DNA from: CAYNYI01 sp964401455
GTDB lineage: Bacteria > Fibrobacterota > OXYB2-FULL-49-7 > CAYNYI01
NCBI GenBank assembly: GCA_964401455.1
Contig: CAYNYI010000101.1
Location: 1-9,893, forward strand
DNA length: 9,893 nt
Reading direction: 5' to 3'
Shown here: piece after piece, positions 1 to 6,418 of the stretch
Layout: each line of letters starts with the position of its first letter
Position numbering within the stretch: the first letter of the stretch is position 1
Program-made: the position numbers and the translations under genes
Notes under the pieces: generated by a model
What the model was told of the DNA's origin: nothing
What the model saw: only the letters and a program-made list of their open reading frames with translations
Database searches by the model: none

Positions 1-15
1 AATATAAAAAAATTT

Positions 16-85
16 AATTCTGTCCTCGAAATATATAACCTTTACACCTGGCACCTTTTGGTGCCAGGCACAGAATTCAGAATTC
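16..85. repeat. REP-like palindromic element with flanking 7-mer repeats
   Basis: A perfect 9-bp stem (47-55 CCTGGCACC, 60-68 GGTGCCAGG) closes on a TTTT loop (56-59). To its right, CAGAATT occurs twice in tandem (71-77 and 78-84); its reverse complement AATTCTG lies to the left at 16-22, so the hairpin sits inside an imperfect outer inverted repeat. There is no T-run directly after the stem on either strand, so it is a poor intrinsic terminator. The arrangement resembles short intergenic REP/BIME-type repeats; whether it recurs in the genome cannot be seen here. Confidence 0.6.
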
Positions 86-96
86 AAAAAAAATCG

Positions 97-126
97 TTGT
101 GTTTTTTCTGTGCAAAGGAGTATAAT
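97..126 (+). promoter_or_regulatory. Sigma70-like promoter for the small CLxxC protein gene
   Basis: A perfect -10 box TATAAT (121-126) lies 18 bases after a weaker -35 box TTGTGT (97-102). Transcription would start near 133, giving a leader of roughly 37 bases. The leader ends in a strong AGGAGG ribosome binding site (161-166), 4 bases before the ATG at 171. No other gene or structured RNA was seen in positions 86-170. Confidence 0.55.
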
Positions 127-170
127 TAGTTGAGAGATACGATATTGTTTTTTACTAATAAGGAGGAAAA

Positions 171-620
171 ATGAAAAAAGTACTTATGCTGGGTCTCTTT
201 CTTGTAATTCTTATGCCTTTTGCCGCTTCAGCAAAGGGAGGACTTGCGCCGTGCCTTGCGACATGTGTTTTCGGTGATACAAGACTCGGACTCGAAATGA
301 ACGAAGGTAAAGAAATTCAAACATACGACTGGCTTAATCTTGCCGGTAATGTTTTGTCTTCATTCGGCGGCGGAATTCTAAATCTTTATGTCGCGTATGA
401 TGTCGGATATAAAGCCGCGGGCACAAAGGGCTGCCTTTCAGCATGTCTCTGGGGTCCGAGAGCCGGACGTGATTTCAATGAAGTAAAAATAAGAAAAAAA
501 GAAGTTATGCTCTGCATTCCCATCGTCAACATTGTACCCGCAGTACTAATACCCCTCGAGGCCTATTCCGGAAAGACTTATCAGCAGATTATAGAAGAAG
601 AAAATCTGAAACGTAACTGA
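171..620 (+). CDS. Small exported protein with duplicated CLxxC units, function unknown
   Basis: This encodes 149 residues. The start is well supported by AGGAGG at 161-166. Residues 1-21 form a Sec signal peptide with a likely cleavage site after ASA (19-21), so the protein probably acts outside the cytoplasm. The mature part consists of two related units. Unit A starts at C28-L-x-x-C32 followed by G35, R38, G40, N44-E45 and K47. Unit B starts at C88-L-x-x-C92 followed by G95, R97, G99, N103-E104 and K106. Each is followed by a hydrophobic stretch (about 55-76 and 113-132) that could be membrane-associated; the C-terminus (EAYSGKT, then an acidic helix) is polar. The paired cysteines could form disulfides or bind a ligand, which is inference. 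The gene has its own promoter and terminator, so it is probably expressed alone. I do not recognise a characterised family. Confidence 0.8.
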   Translation: MKKVLMLGLFLVILMPFAASAKGGLAPCLATCVFGDTRLGLEMNEGKEIQTYDWLNLAGNVLSSFGGGILNLYVAYDVGYKAAGTKGCLSACLWGPRAGRDFNEVKIRKKEVMLCIPIVNIVPAVLIPLEAYSGKTYQQIIEEENLKRN

Positions 621-642
621 ACGGGGTATTATATTTTATATT

Positions 643-674
643 AAAAAGAGCGCCTATAAACGGCGCTCTTTTTT
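643..674 (+). terminator. Intrinsic terminator after the small exported protein gene
   Basis: A 12-bp perfect stem (643-654 with 662-673) has a 7-base loop (655-661) and a T-run on its 3' arm (669-674). The GC-rich core GAGCGCC/GGCGCTC next to the T tract is the classic Rho-independent form. Because the 5' arm begins with an A-run, it could also work on the opposite strand. Confidence 0.88.
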
Positions 675-686
675 AATGTCTGCCGA

Positions 687-716
687 TTGAAAAGAGAACA
701 CGCTTTTAATTATAAT
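687..716 (+). promoter_or_regulatory. Strong sigma70-like promoter, possibly leaderless, for the lolA-yidD operon
   Basis: TTGAAA (687-692, 5 of 6 consensus bases) and TATAAT (711-716, perfect) are separated by 18 bases. Only 8 bases lie between the -10 box and the ATG at 725, so the start point would fall at about 721-725 and the transcript would have almost no 5' leader. No Shine-Dalgarno sequence precedes that ATG, which fits leaderless initiation. Confidence 0.6.
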
Positions 717-724
717 TGTAATTC

Positions 725-1513
725 ATGAAAACTTTTTTAATATTTCTTACGGCCGTTTTTTCCCTCCGTGCCGGAATAACCGACGCCGATTCTATCGTCA
801 ATTCATTGATACAATCCCGGAATACGGTACGGACGCTTTCGTGCAGAATAAAGGTCTTTTATGAAGAGACCGGCCGGCTTTCCCGCCGGTTCGAGGGCGA
901 AGGTTATTATAAAAAATCAGACGGAAAAGAGAAACTCATTCTAAACTATTTTTCTCCCGCGCGCGAGCATTTCATTTCGCGGGCCGATACTGTTATTTAT
1001 TATGCTCCGGAGAATAAGACCGCTATGGTTTTTGATGTTAATAAAAGCGGGAAAATAGACCGCGAGATACTAAAACAGTCAGGACGCCTGGTAGACAATA
1101 CGCTCCGGTCGATGCGGGACTCGTATAATTTCTCCATTAAAACAACCGTGGGGGACTCCGCGCTTGTTCTGGAGGCTGAACCGAAGGGCGGATGGGTTAA
1201 TTTCTCGGCGATATACGTGAAGGTAAATAAAAATAAGAACGCTCTTACCGTAATTGAGATATACGGGAAAGACGGATCGATAGTTTCCCAGACAGTTTTC
1301 TCCGATTTTGAGAAGGTTCCGGGTACAGATTACTTCTTTCCGTCGGTGCGGCATGATTTCGCAGCCGCAGGCACTGTACCTCGGAAAATTAAAACAATTT
1401 ATTCGAGGCTTGTTTTCAATGAGCCGGTTTCGGACAGTGTCTTCTATCCGGAGATACCCGAAGATGTTAAATATATAAGGCCCGGTGCGGAGCAGGGGAG
1501 CGCGGATGATTAG
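725..1513 (+). CDS. LolA-like periplasmic outer-membrane lipoprotein carrier / sorting protein
   Basis: This 262-residue protein has a short Sec signal peptide (about 1-16, MKTFLIFLTAVFSLRAG), which supports the start at 725 despite the lack of a ribosome binding site. The mature part has the LolA/LolB-type layout: an N-terminal helix (DSIVNSLIQSRNTVRTLSC, about 22-40) and then alternating beta strands forming an open half-barrel. Typical phrases are GEGYYKKSDGKEKLILNYFSP (about 58-78), a strand with DTVIYYAPENKTAMVFD (88-104), and the late IEIYGKDGSIVSQTVFSDFEKV segment (177-198). In the family, LolA shuttles lipoproteins from the inner membrane LolCDE complex to the outer membrane. The length is slightly above typical LolA. 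Divergence is high, so another member of the LolA-like superfamily is possible. It is the first gene of the operon; its stop overlaps the YidD start by 8 bases. Confidence 0.75.
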   Translation: MKTFLIFLTAVFSLRAGITDADSIVNSLIQSRNTVRTLSCRIKVFYEETGRLSRRFEGEGYYKKSDGKEKLILNYFSPAREHFISRADTVIYYAPENKTAMVFDVNKSGKIDREILKQSGRLVDNTLRSMRDSYNFSIKTTVGDSALVLEAEPKGGWVNFSAIYVKVNKNKNALTVIEIYGKDGSIVSQTVFSDFEKVPGTDYFFPSVRHDFAAAGTVPRKIKTIYSRLVFNEPVSDSVFYPEIPEDVKYIRPGAEQGSADD

Positions 1514-1922
1514 ACAAATATTAATATCCTTACTGATGTCTCTTCTTTTTGTTTTTCAGGCTTCCGCCCGCGAAGGAGCCGATAATGCGCTGCCTTACGG
1601 AATCACAGATCATGCTTATGAGGAAAAAAAGAAGCAGGAAAGTTCTCCCTGGGAGGAAACAAATCCGCTCAAGCTTTTTCTCACACTCGGTATAAGTCTT
1701 TACCAGAATGTTTTTTCCGATCTCGACGGCAGCACATGCCAGTTTCGGCCTTCCTGCAGCCACTTCGGAGCCAAGGCGGTAAAAGAACATGGAATACAGG
1801 GGCTTTTCATGGCTTCTGACAGACTCCTTCGCTGCAACGGCTTTACGGCCGGCAGGTATCCGGTTTCAAAAGACGGCGTTCATTATGAGGATTCTGTATC
1901 GGAGAATGTATTATGGGAGTAA
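1506..1922 (+). CDS. yidD: YidD-family membrane protein insertion efficiency factor with an N-terminal signal peptide
   Basis: Residues 54-120 of this 138-residue protein carry the YidD signature: a lead-in amphipathic helix (NPLKLFLTLGISLYQNVFS, 53-71), then CQFRPSCS (78-85), KEHGIQGL (93-100) and RLLRC (106-110). The conserved cysteines are C78, C84 and C110. YidD is a small inner-membrane-associated factor that aids YidC/Sec membrane protein insertion. Two things differ from the usual protein of about 70-100 residues. Residues 1-21 look like a cleavable Sec signal peptide ending in ASA, and a charged linker (22-52) precedes the domain. The usual proline after RC is replaced (RCNG). ATG 1506 is preferred over an in-frame GTG at 1485 because AGGGGAG (1494-1500) sits 5 bases before it and the signal peptide then begins MIRQ. 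It overlaps the lolA-like gene by 8 bases and the next gene by 10. Confidence 0.9.
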   Translation: MIRQILISLLMSLLFVFQASAREGADNALPYGITDHAYEEKKKQESSPWEETNPLKLFLTLGISLYQNVFSDLDGSTCQFRPSCSHFGAKAVKEHGIQGLFMASDRLLRCNGFTAGRYPVSKDGVHYEDSVSENVLWE

Positions 1923-2701
1923 TTATCTTTCTGCTTGTGTTTTCCGCCGCGGCCTGCGCAGACTGCGGAGATTCGAAATTCGCCGATATGCTTTACTCGT
2001 CGGGAGAATACGATAAGGCCGCGCTCGAATACCTGCGGCTTATATATGAATGTCCTGATGAGGACCGGGCCCCTTTATGGAAGAAGACGGCCGGGCTGTG
2101 CCGTTACAATACCGGAGATTATAATAAAGCACTTCGATTCTTTCGCGAACTGGCTCCGGAGGATTCCGCGTCGGCGCTTCTGGCCGCACGCAGCAGTCTG
2201 AAGCTTGGTTTAACGGATTCCGCCCGGGCATTACTTAAGGGCCGATCGGATCCCGACGGAATTCTTCTTCTCAGCCGTAGCTATTTTGAGGAAAATAATT
2301 ATGATAAGGCGGCGGAGATCCTGAAAGACGTCGCACGGGGAACCGGCACACCGGCCGAATTACGGATGCGGTCAGCCGGCCAATATCTTGACAGCCTTAT
2401 ATCGTTTGAGCCTAAGAGTTATGCCTGCGCCGGGCTTTTATCTATTGTGCCCGGGCTCGGACATTTCTACACCGGAAATAACGGTGATGGCTTTTTTAGT
2501 GCTGTGGTAACAGGGATATTCGCCGGAATGACTGTTTATTATTATCATTTCGGATCCGAGGTCAGGGCTTATTTTACAGGCGCGGTAGCCGGCGGTTTCT
2601 ATTTCGGAAGCATATACGGCGCCATTATGGGGGTAAAAAAATACAACAGAAGCGAGAAAGCTTATTTTAGGACTAAGGCCTCGGCTTTTTATGAGGATTA
2701 A
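1913..2701 (+). CDS. Exported TPR protein with C-terminal PGLGH membrane domain (paralog 1)
   Basis: This 262-residue protein has a signal peptide (1-16, ending ACA before DC). C15 or C18 could alternatively make it a lipoprotein, although no good lipobox is present. TPR-like helical pairs follow at about 21-45 (SSGEYDKAALEYLRLIY), 55-82 (YNTGDYNKALRFFREL) and 116-142 (YFEENNYDKAAEILKDV); each has the G/N-x-Y-x-K-A pattern of TPR helices. The C-terminal part carries PGLGHFYTGNNGDGF (180-194) and two probable membrane segments (about 197-215 and 220-240). Family knowledge suggests a scaffold that anchors protein contacts at a membrane; no enzyme motif is visible. The start is supported by GGAGA (1901-1905), 7 bases upstream. 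It lies within overlapping envelope genes directly after yidD, and the next gene is a divergent paralog. No characterised homolog is recognised. Confidence 0.75.
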   Translation: MGVIIFLLVFSAAACADCGDSKFADMLYSSGEYDKAALEYLRLIYECPDEDRAPLWKKTAGLCRYNTGDYNKALRFFRELAPEDSASALLAARSSLKLGLTDSARALLKGRSDPDGILLLSRSYFEENNYDKAAEILKDVARGTGTPAELRMRSAGQYLDSLISFEPKSYACAGLLSIVPGLGHFYTGNNGDGFFSAVVTGIFAGMTVYYYHFGSEVRAYFTGAVAGGFYFGSIYGAIMGVKKYNRSEKAYFRTKASAFYED

Positions 2702-3554
2702 TAAGACAGCGGTCCTCGGTGCGGCTTTACTGATATCAGGGTTTGCTGCGTCAGCCTCTTTTCCGGAGTATCTTCTTTCTATCGGAGAAGATGAATGGGC
2801 CGGATATGAATACCGCCGGGAGATCGCCGAGGGTGGAGACTCAAATATCATGCTGAAGGCGGCCGCGCTGTTTTTCAGCATGGGAAAAAATCAGTATTCT
2901 TCGGAGCTGGCTGAGGATATGATTTCCGACAGGACTCTTTCTGAAGAAAGAAGAATCGAAGCCCATTTCCTCCTTATAAAAAATAAAATAAAAACCGCAG
3001 ATTTTAATACCGCCGAATATGAGATAAATAAGGTTTCTGAATACTCTGTTTCTGAAAAACACAAAGGCCGCATAGAATTTTTGCGTTTACTGAACGCGGC
3101 GCGAAGTTATGATTTCCAAAGCGCGGAATCTTCCGCTGAAAAACTTGTGAATAACGGGCCCGAACCATACAGAAAAAAGGCCGCCCTCATAAAAAAAGAG
3201 ATCAGTGATTACAAAAAAAAAGAATTCAAAAATCCGAAACTCGCGGCAGCCTTCTCTTCGAGATTTCCGGGGCTGGGTCATCTTTATGCCGGAAGAAAAA
3301 AACAGTCCCTGCAGGCCTTTACTCTTGTGGGAGGATTGAGTGCTTTTATGGTATGGACGGGTTATAAATTTGTAAAATATGATAACAGAGATTACCGTTA
3401 TGTCCTCGGTATGGATTTTATCGCTTTTGGAGCATTTGTATGGCACAGGTACTACAGAGGGATAGAAAACACCGCGGTAGAGGGGGCTGTGATGCATAAC
3501 CAGAAAATACAGAGCAAATATCAGAAGAGGTTATTGGAAACAGGCGGTCTCTGA
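2691..3554 (+). CDS. Exported helical-repeat protein with C-terminal PGLGH membrane domain (paralog 2)
   Basis: This 287-residue protein has a Sec signal peptide (1-22, AASA then S). An alpha-helical region follows (about 25-180) that is weaker as TPR than its upstream neighbour but starts the same way: YLLSIGEDEWAGYEYRREI (27-45) aligns with MLYSSGEYDKAALEYLRLI of the previous protein. At 193-200 PGLGHLYA matches PGLGHFYT there. It is followed by hydrophobic stretches (about 207-224 and 236-251) and a basic tail. The two genes are therefore tandem duplicates that have diverged, with similar domain order and length. The start overlaps the preceding stop by 11 bases and has only a weak AAGG (2675-2678), so translational coupling is likely. 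The function is unknown; a membrane-anchored scaffold partner of the first paralog is an inference. Confidence 0.75.
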   Translation: MRINKTAVLGAALLISGFAASASFPEYLLSIGEDEWAGYEYRREIAEGGDSNIMLKAAALFFSMGKNQYSSELAEDMISDRTLSEERRIEAHFLLIKNKIKTADFNTAEYEINKVSEYSVSEKHKGRIEFLRLLNAARSYDFQSAESSAEKLVNNGPEPYRKKAALIKKEISDYKKKEFKNPKLAAAFSSRFPGLGHLYAGRKKQSLQAFTLVGGLSAFMVWTGYKFVKYDNRDYRYVLGMDFIAFGAFVWHRYYRGIENTAVEGAVMHNQKIQSKYQKRLLETGGL

Positions 3555-4609
3555 TGAAGCCGGACTTTCGAAAAAATCAGTTCGCCAGTGACAATTATTC
3601 CGGTATATGTCCCGAGGCTTTTCAGGAAATGGAAAAAGCCAATTCCGGGCATGCTCTGCCCTACGGAGAAGATTCCCGGACAAAAGGGGCCGCGGACAAA
3701 ATAAGACAGGTGTTCGAGACCGACTGTGAAGTGTTTTTTGTTTTCACCGGTACGGCCGCGAATTCGCTTGCCGCCGCTTCGCTGTGTAAGCCGTTTGAGA
3801 GTATTGTATGCTCGGAAACCGCGCATATAGAAACCGATGAATGCGGTGCGCCGGAGTTTTTTACAAACGGTTCAAAAATCCTGACCGGAAAAACAAGCGG
3901 GGGAAAGCTCTTACCTGAAGGTATAATTGAACTTGTAAATAAAAGGTCTGACATACATTATCCGAGGCCGGCGGCAATAAGTCTAACTCAGCCCACAGAG
4001 CTCGGTACTCTTTATTCATTAGATGAACTCTCCGAATTGAAAAATGCGGCAGCGGACTGTGGTTTGAAAATTCACATGGACGGGGCCAGGTTCGCGAATG
4101 CCGCTGCTGCTCTCGAATGTTCTCCGGCGGAGATTGTCAGTGCTTCAGGAGTCGATGTCCTCTGCCTCGGCGGTGCTAAAAACGGAATGTGTTTTGGAGA
4201 AGCTGTAGTATTTTTCGATAAAAAAGCAGCGCGCGGATTTGATTACAGATGCAAGCAGGCAGGTCAGCTTGCATCTAAAATGAGGTTTATTTCCGCGGGC
4301 TGGCTCGGAATGCTCGAGTCTGGCGCATGGCTCAGGCATGCGAGGCATTCGAATAAATGCGCCGCGCGGCTGGCGGATAAAATCAAAAACATTCCGGGGG
4401 TTAAAATAATGTTTCCCCCTCAGGCAAATTCTGTATTTCTGGAGTTGGAAAAAGAGGCGCTTTTGGGGTTGGAAAATAAAGGGTGGAGGCTTTATTCTTT
4501 TATCGGTACCGGCGGAGCCAGAGTTATGTGCTCATGGGATACTGCAAAAGCCGATATAGATGATTTTTGTAATGATCTTGGGAAAATTTGCAGGGGCGTA
4601 TATGGATAA
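3554..4609 (+). CDS. ltaE: Low-specificity L-threonine aldolase (PLP-dependent, beta-eliminating lyase fold)
   Basis: The enzyme splits L-threonine or L-allo-threonine into glycine and acetaldehyde using pyridoxal phosphate, in the cytosol. The 351 residues show fold-type I landmarks: SDNYSG near the N-terminus (12-17), the phosphate-binding GTAANSLA (66-73), H91 stacking on the cofactor in SETAHIETDECGAP (87-100), HMDGARFANA (174-183) with D176 pairing to the PLP nitrogen, and GGAKNGM (206-212) with K209 as the Schiff-base lysine. The length is typical. The start is preceded by AGGCGG (3542-3547) and overlaps the upstream stop as TGATG. No signal peptide is present. It is metabolically unrelated to the envelope genes before it, so its place in the operon looks like shared expression rather than a pathway. 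Related aldolases such as phenylserine aldolase cannot be excluded. Confidence 0.9.
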   Translation: MKPDFRKNQFASDNYSGICPEAFQEMEKANSGHALPYGEDSRTKGAADKIRQVFETDCEVFFVFTGTAANSLAAASLCKPFESIVCSETAHIETDECGAPEFFTNGSKILTGKTSGGKLLPEGIIELVNKRSDIHYPRPAAISLTQPTELGTLYSLDELSELKNAAADCGLKIHMDGARFANAAAALECSPAEIVSASGVDVLCLGGAKNGMCFGEAVVFFDKKAARGFDYRCKQAGQLASKMRFISAGWLGMLESGAWLRHARHSNKCAARLADKIKNIPGVKIMFPPQANSVFLELEKEALLGLENKGWRLYSFIGTGGARVMCSWDTAKADIDDFCNDLGKICRGVYG

Positions 4610-6317
4610 TAAATTCGGGGGTATAGATGAGGGGCTTAAAAAACTACAGGAAAGAATAGGCGGACTTGTTTTTGTTTTGGGTTTTCTGCTTGTAGCCGGC
4701 TCGGCGTTACGTATGCATGAGAAAATAAGCCTGGGCAATGTGTTGTTCGATGTTTTTATTTTCATATTTTTTTCTTTGCTTACATTGCTGAAGAACCGTA
4801 TAAGTCCCCGCAGAATGCTGATGTCTATTTGCGCAGGAATTACCGCGGTTGCCTTTAAGAATTTCACGCTCATGGGGCTTAATTCCCTGGGTTTTATCAT
4901 GATTGCAGCCTCGGTCTCAATAATAGGAGTGGTTTTCGGCTTTAAGAAAGCGGTCATTGTTATGAGCGTTAGTGCTGTGATTACCGCTTTTATAGGGTTT
5001 TTGCATGGCACTGGAGTCCTTACAGGCACAGAATATCTTGCGGATTATCTTTCTTCTCCTTTTGCCTGGGGATCGCAGATCCTGGCTTTTATTGTATTTA
5101 CATATGCTATACTTATTGTAATCGATATAGTTCAGACGAGTCTCCTGGAAAGCAGGTCGGAACTTTCGGTAAAAAACAATATTCTCTCAGAGAATGAACA
5201 GAGGCTCAGGTTTATTACAGATAACGCTAAAGATGTTATAATTTGTCATGATCTCAAAGAGAGAATCCTTTTTGTGTCTTCTTCAGTGGAAGAGATGTTC
5301 GGTTATACACCTGATGAGGTCTATTCGATGAAGCTCAGGGATTTGAGTGTGACGGAATCTTTTAATAAAACCTCCGAAGATTTTCTTTATTATTTCGAGA
5401 GTGCCGAAAACGGCGCCTCCCCCGATATTCCTTTAATGGAGCATGAGTATAGACGAAAGGACGGTTCCACATTCTGGGGAGAACTTAAAATTTCGGTTAT
5501 GCACGATTCAAAAGGAAATTATGTCGGTAATCAGGGGATAATTCGGGATATATCCGTAAGAAAGCAGGAAGAGGAAAACTTAAAACTTGCCAAGGAGCTT
5601 GCCGAGAAAGCCAATACCGCGAAGACGGATTTCCTCGCCAATATGTCTCATGAATTGCGCACACCTCTGACAGTTATTCTCGGAATGACTGAATTCTATT
5701 TTCATGAAAATTCCGGGAAAATGTCCAAAGAAGACAGAAATGTATTCGAGCGCGTATTCCGCAACGGTAAATATATGTTGAGAATGATTAATGATCTTCT
5801 GGACTTTCGTACAATAGAATCTGACAATATTGTTCTTGATATAGTACCGGTTAATCTGGCCGATGTCGCAAGAGAAAGTGTATCAATGGTTTCGGAAATT
5901 TTTAATGATAAACCTGTCAAAGCGATAGTTAAAACCCGGAATCCGGCTTCCTTTATTATATATACAGACCGGGACAGACTACGCCAGATAATGGTGAACA
6001 TAATTCACAATGCGTTCAAGTTTACTCAAAAAGGCTATGTGGCTATTGAAATATATCCCCCGGAAGGCGGGGCAATAAGTTTTAGTATCGCAGATTCCGG
6101 AATAGGAATTCCGCCTGAGCGAATACCCGAAATTTTTAATAAATTCAGTCAGCTTGATCCGGGTTATGGCCGAAAGTACGGTGGCGCCGGAATAGGGCTT
6201 AACATTGCCCACATGCTCGCCGGAAAACTCGGCGGCGCCATCAGCGTCAAAAGCTCACCGGGAAAAGGCTCTGTATTTACCGTTTCACTGCCTCTTAAAA
6301 CAAAGGTAACCGGCTGA
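4602..6317 (+). CDS. Membrane-bound PAS sensor histidine kinase (orphan)
   Basis: This 571-residue protein has about six transmembrane segments (roughly 20-37, 47-63, 71-88, 92-113, 116-134, 157-177) with little periplasmic sequence. A PAS domain with PAC tail follows (about 202-320: LRFITDNAKDVI through GIIRDISVRKQEEE) and a short coiled linker. HisKA is next, with phosphoacceptor H350 in SHELRTP. The HATPase_c domain has an N box (N466, N470 in VNIIHNAFKFT), DSGIGI (498-503), the F box (F512, F515) and GGAGIGL (527-533). There is no receiver or HPt domain, and no response regulator gene is in the window, so the partner is elsewhere. ATG 4602 is chosen over an in-frame ATG at 4560 because AGGGG (4592-4596) precedes it; the longer form would only add residues read inside the aldolase gene. 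It overlaps the aldolase stop by 8 bases. The ligand sensed is unknown. Confidence 0.93.
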   Translation: MDNKFGGIDEGLKKLQERIGGLVFVLGFLLVAGSALRMHEKISLGNVLFDVFIFIFFSLLTLLKNRISPRRMLMSICAGITAVAFKNFTLMGLNSLGFIMIAASVSIIGVVFGFKKAVIVMSVSAVITAFIGFLHGTGVLTGTEYLADYLSSPFAWGSQILAFIVFTYAILIVIDIVQTSLLESRSELSVKNNILSENEQRLRFITDNAKDVIICHDLKERILFVSSSVEEMFGYTPDEVYSMKLRDLSVTESFNKTSEDFLYYFESAENGASPDIPLMEHEYRRKDGSTFWGELKISVMHDSKGNYVGNQGIIRDISVRKQEEENLKLAKELAEKANTAKTDFLANMSHELRTPLTVILGMTEFYFHENSGKMSKEDRNVFERVFRNGKYMLRMINDLLDFRTIESDNIVLDIVPVNLADVARESVSMVSEIFNDKPVKAIVKTRNPASFIIYTDRDRLRQIMVNIIHNAFKFTQKGYVAIEIYPPEGGAISFSIADSGIGIPPERIPEIFNKFSQLDPGYGRKYGGAGIGLNIAHMLAGKLGGAISVKSSPGKGSVFTVSLPLKTKVTG

Positions 6318-6344
6318 TTTCTCAGCCTTCTCTTATCCGGTTTT
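6308..6344 (+). terminator. Possible weak terminator at the end of the histidine kinase gene
   Basis: A 6-bp hairpin (6312-6317 GGCTGA with 6322-6327 TCAGCC, loop TTTC) contains the kinase stop codon TGA in its 5' arm. An outer pairing of AACC (6308-6311) with GGTT (6339-6342) could extend it before a short T-rich stretch. The T tract is poor (TTCTCTT or TTTTGATTT), so termination may be partial and some read-through into tex is possible. Confidence 0.35.
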
Positions 6345-6357
6345 GATTTCTAAAAAC

Positions 6358-6386
6358 TTGACAGGCAATCGGCATATATTGATATT
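6358..6386 (+). promoter_or_regulatory. Sigma70-like promoter for tex
   Basis: A perfect -35 box TTGACA (6358-6363) is followed after 17 bases by GATATT (6381-6386, 4 of 6 consensus bases). The expected leader is about 25 bases and holds a GGAG ribosome binding site (6406-6409). Confidence 0.55.
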
Positions 6387-6418
6387 TATTCGGAACTTTT
6401 AGCGTGGAGTTAGTAAAT

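Noticed and set aside
47..68. Intrinsic terminator for a gene left of the window
   Set aside because: The stem is strong but is followed by CACAGAATTC on the + strand and TGTAAAGG on the - strand, with no T tract on either side.
1485..1505. Upstream GTG start for the YidD-like gene
   Set aside because: It would add MRSRGAR before the signal peptide. The AGGGGAG at 1494-1500 lies inside that extension and is ideally placed for ATG 1506.
2438..2881. 147-residue open frame on the - strand across the junction of the two paralogs
   Set aside because: It overlaps two well-supported genes with signal peptides and shared motifs; its translation shows no domain and no convincing start context.
4560..4601. 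Upstream ATG for the histidine kinase
   Set aside because: It has no ribosome binding site and the extra 14 residues come from sequence inside the aldolase gene; ATG 4602 has AGGGG upstream.
4532..5029. 165-residue open frame on the - strand opposite the kinase membrane region
   Set aside because: It lies fully antisense to the aldolase end and kinase TM region, is rich in K, P, S and T as shadow frames of hydrophobic genes are, and has no recognisable domain.
6404..6418. GTG start for tex
   Set aside because: The GGAG at 6406-6409 overlaps this codon region and is spaced correctly for ATG 6419.
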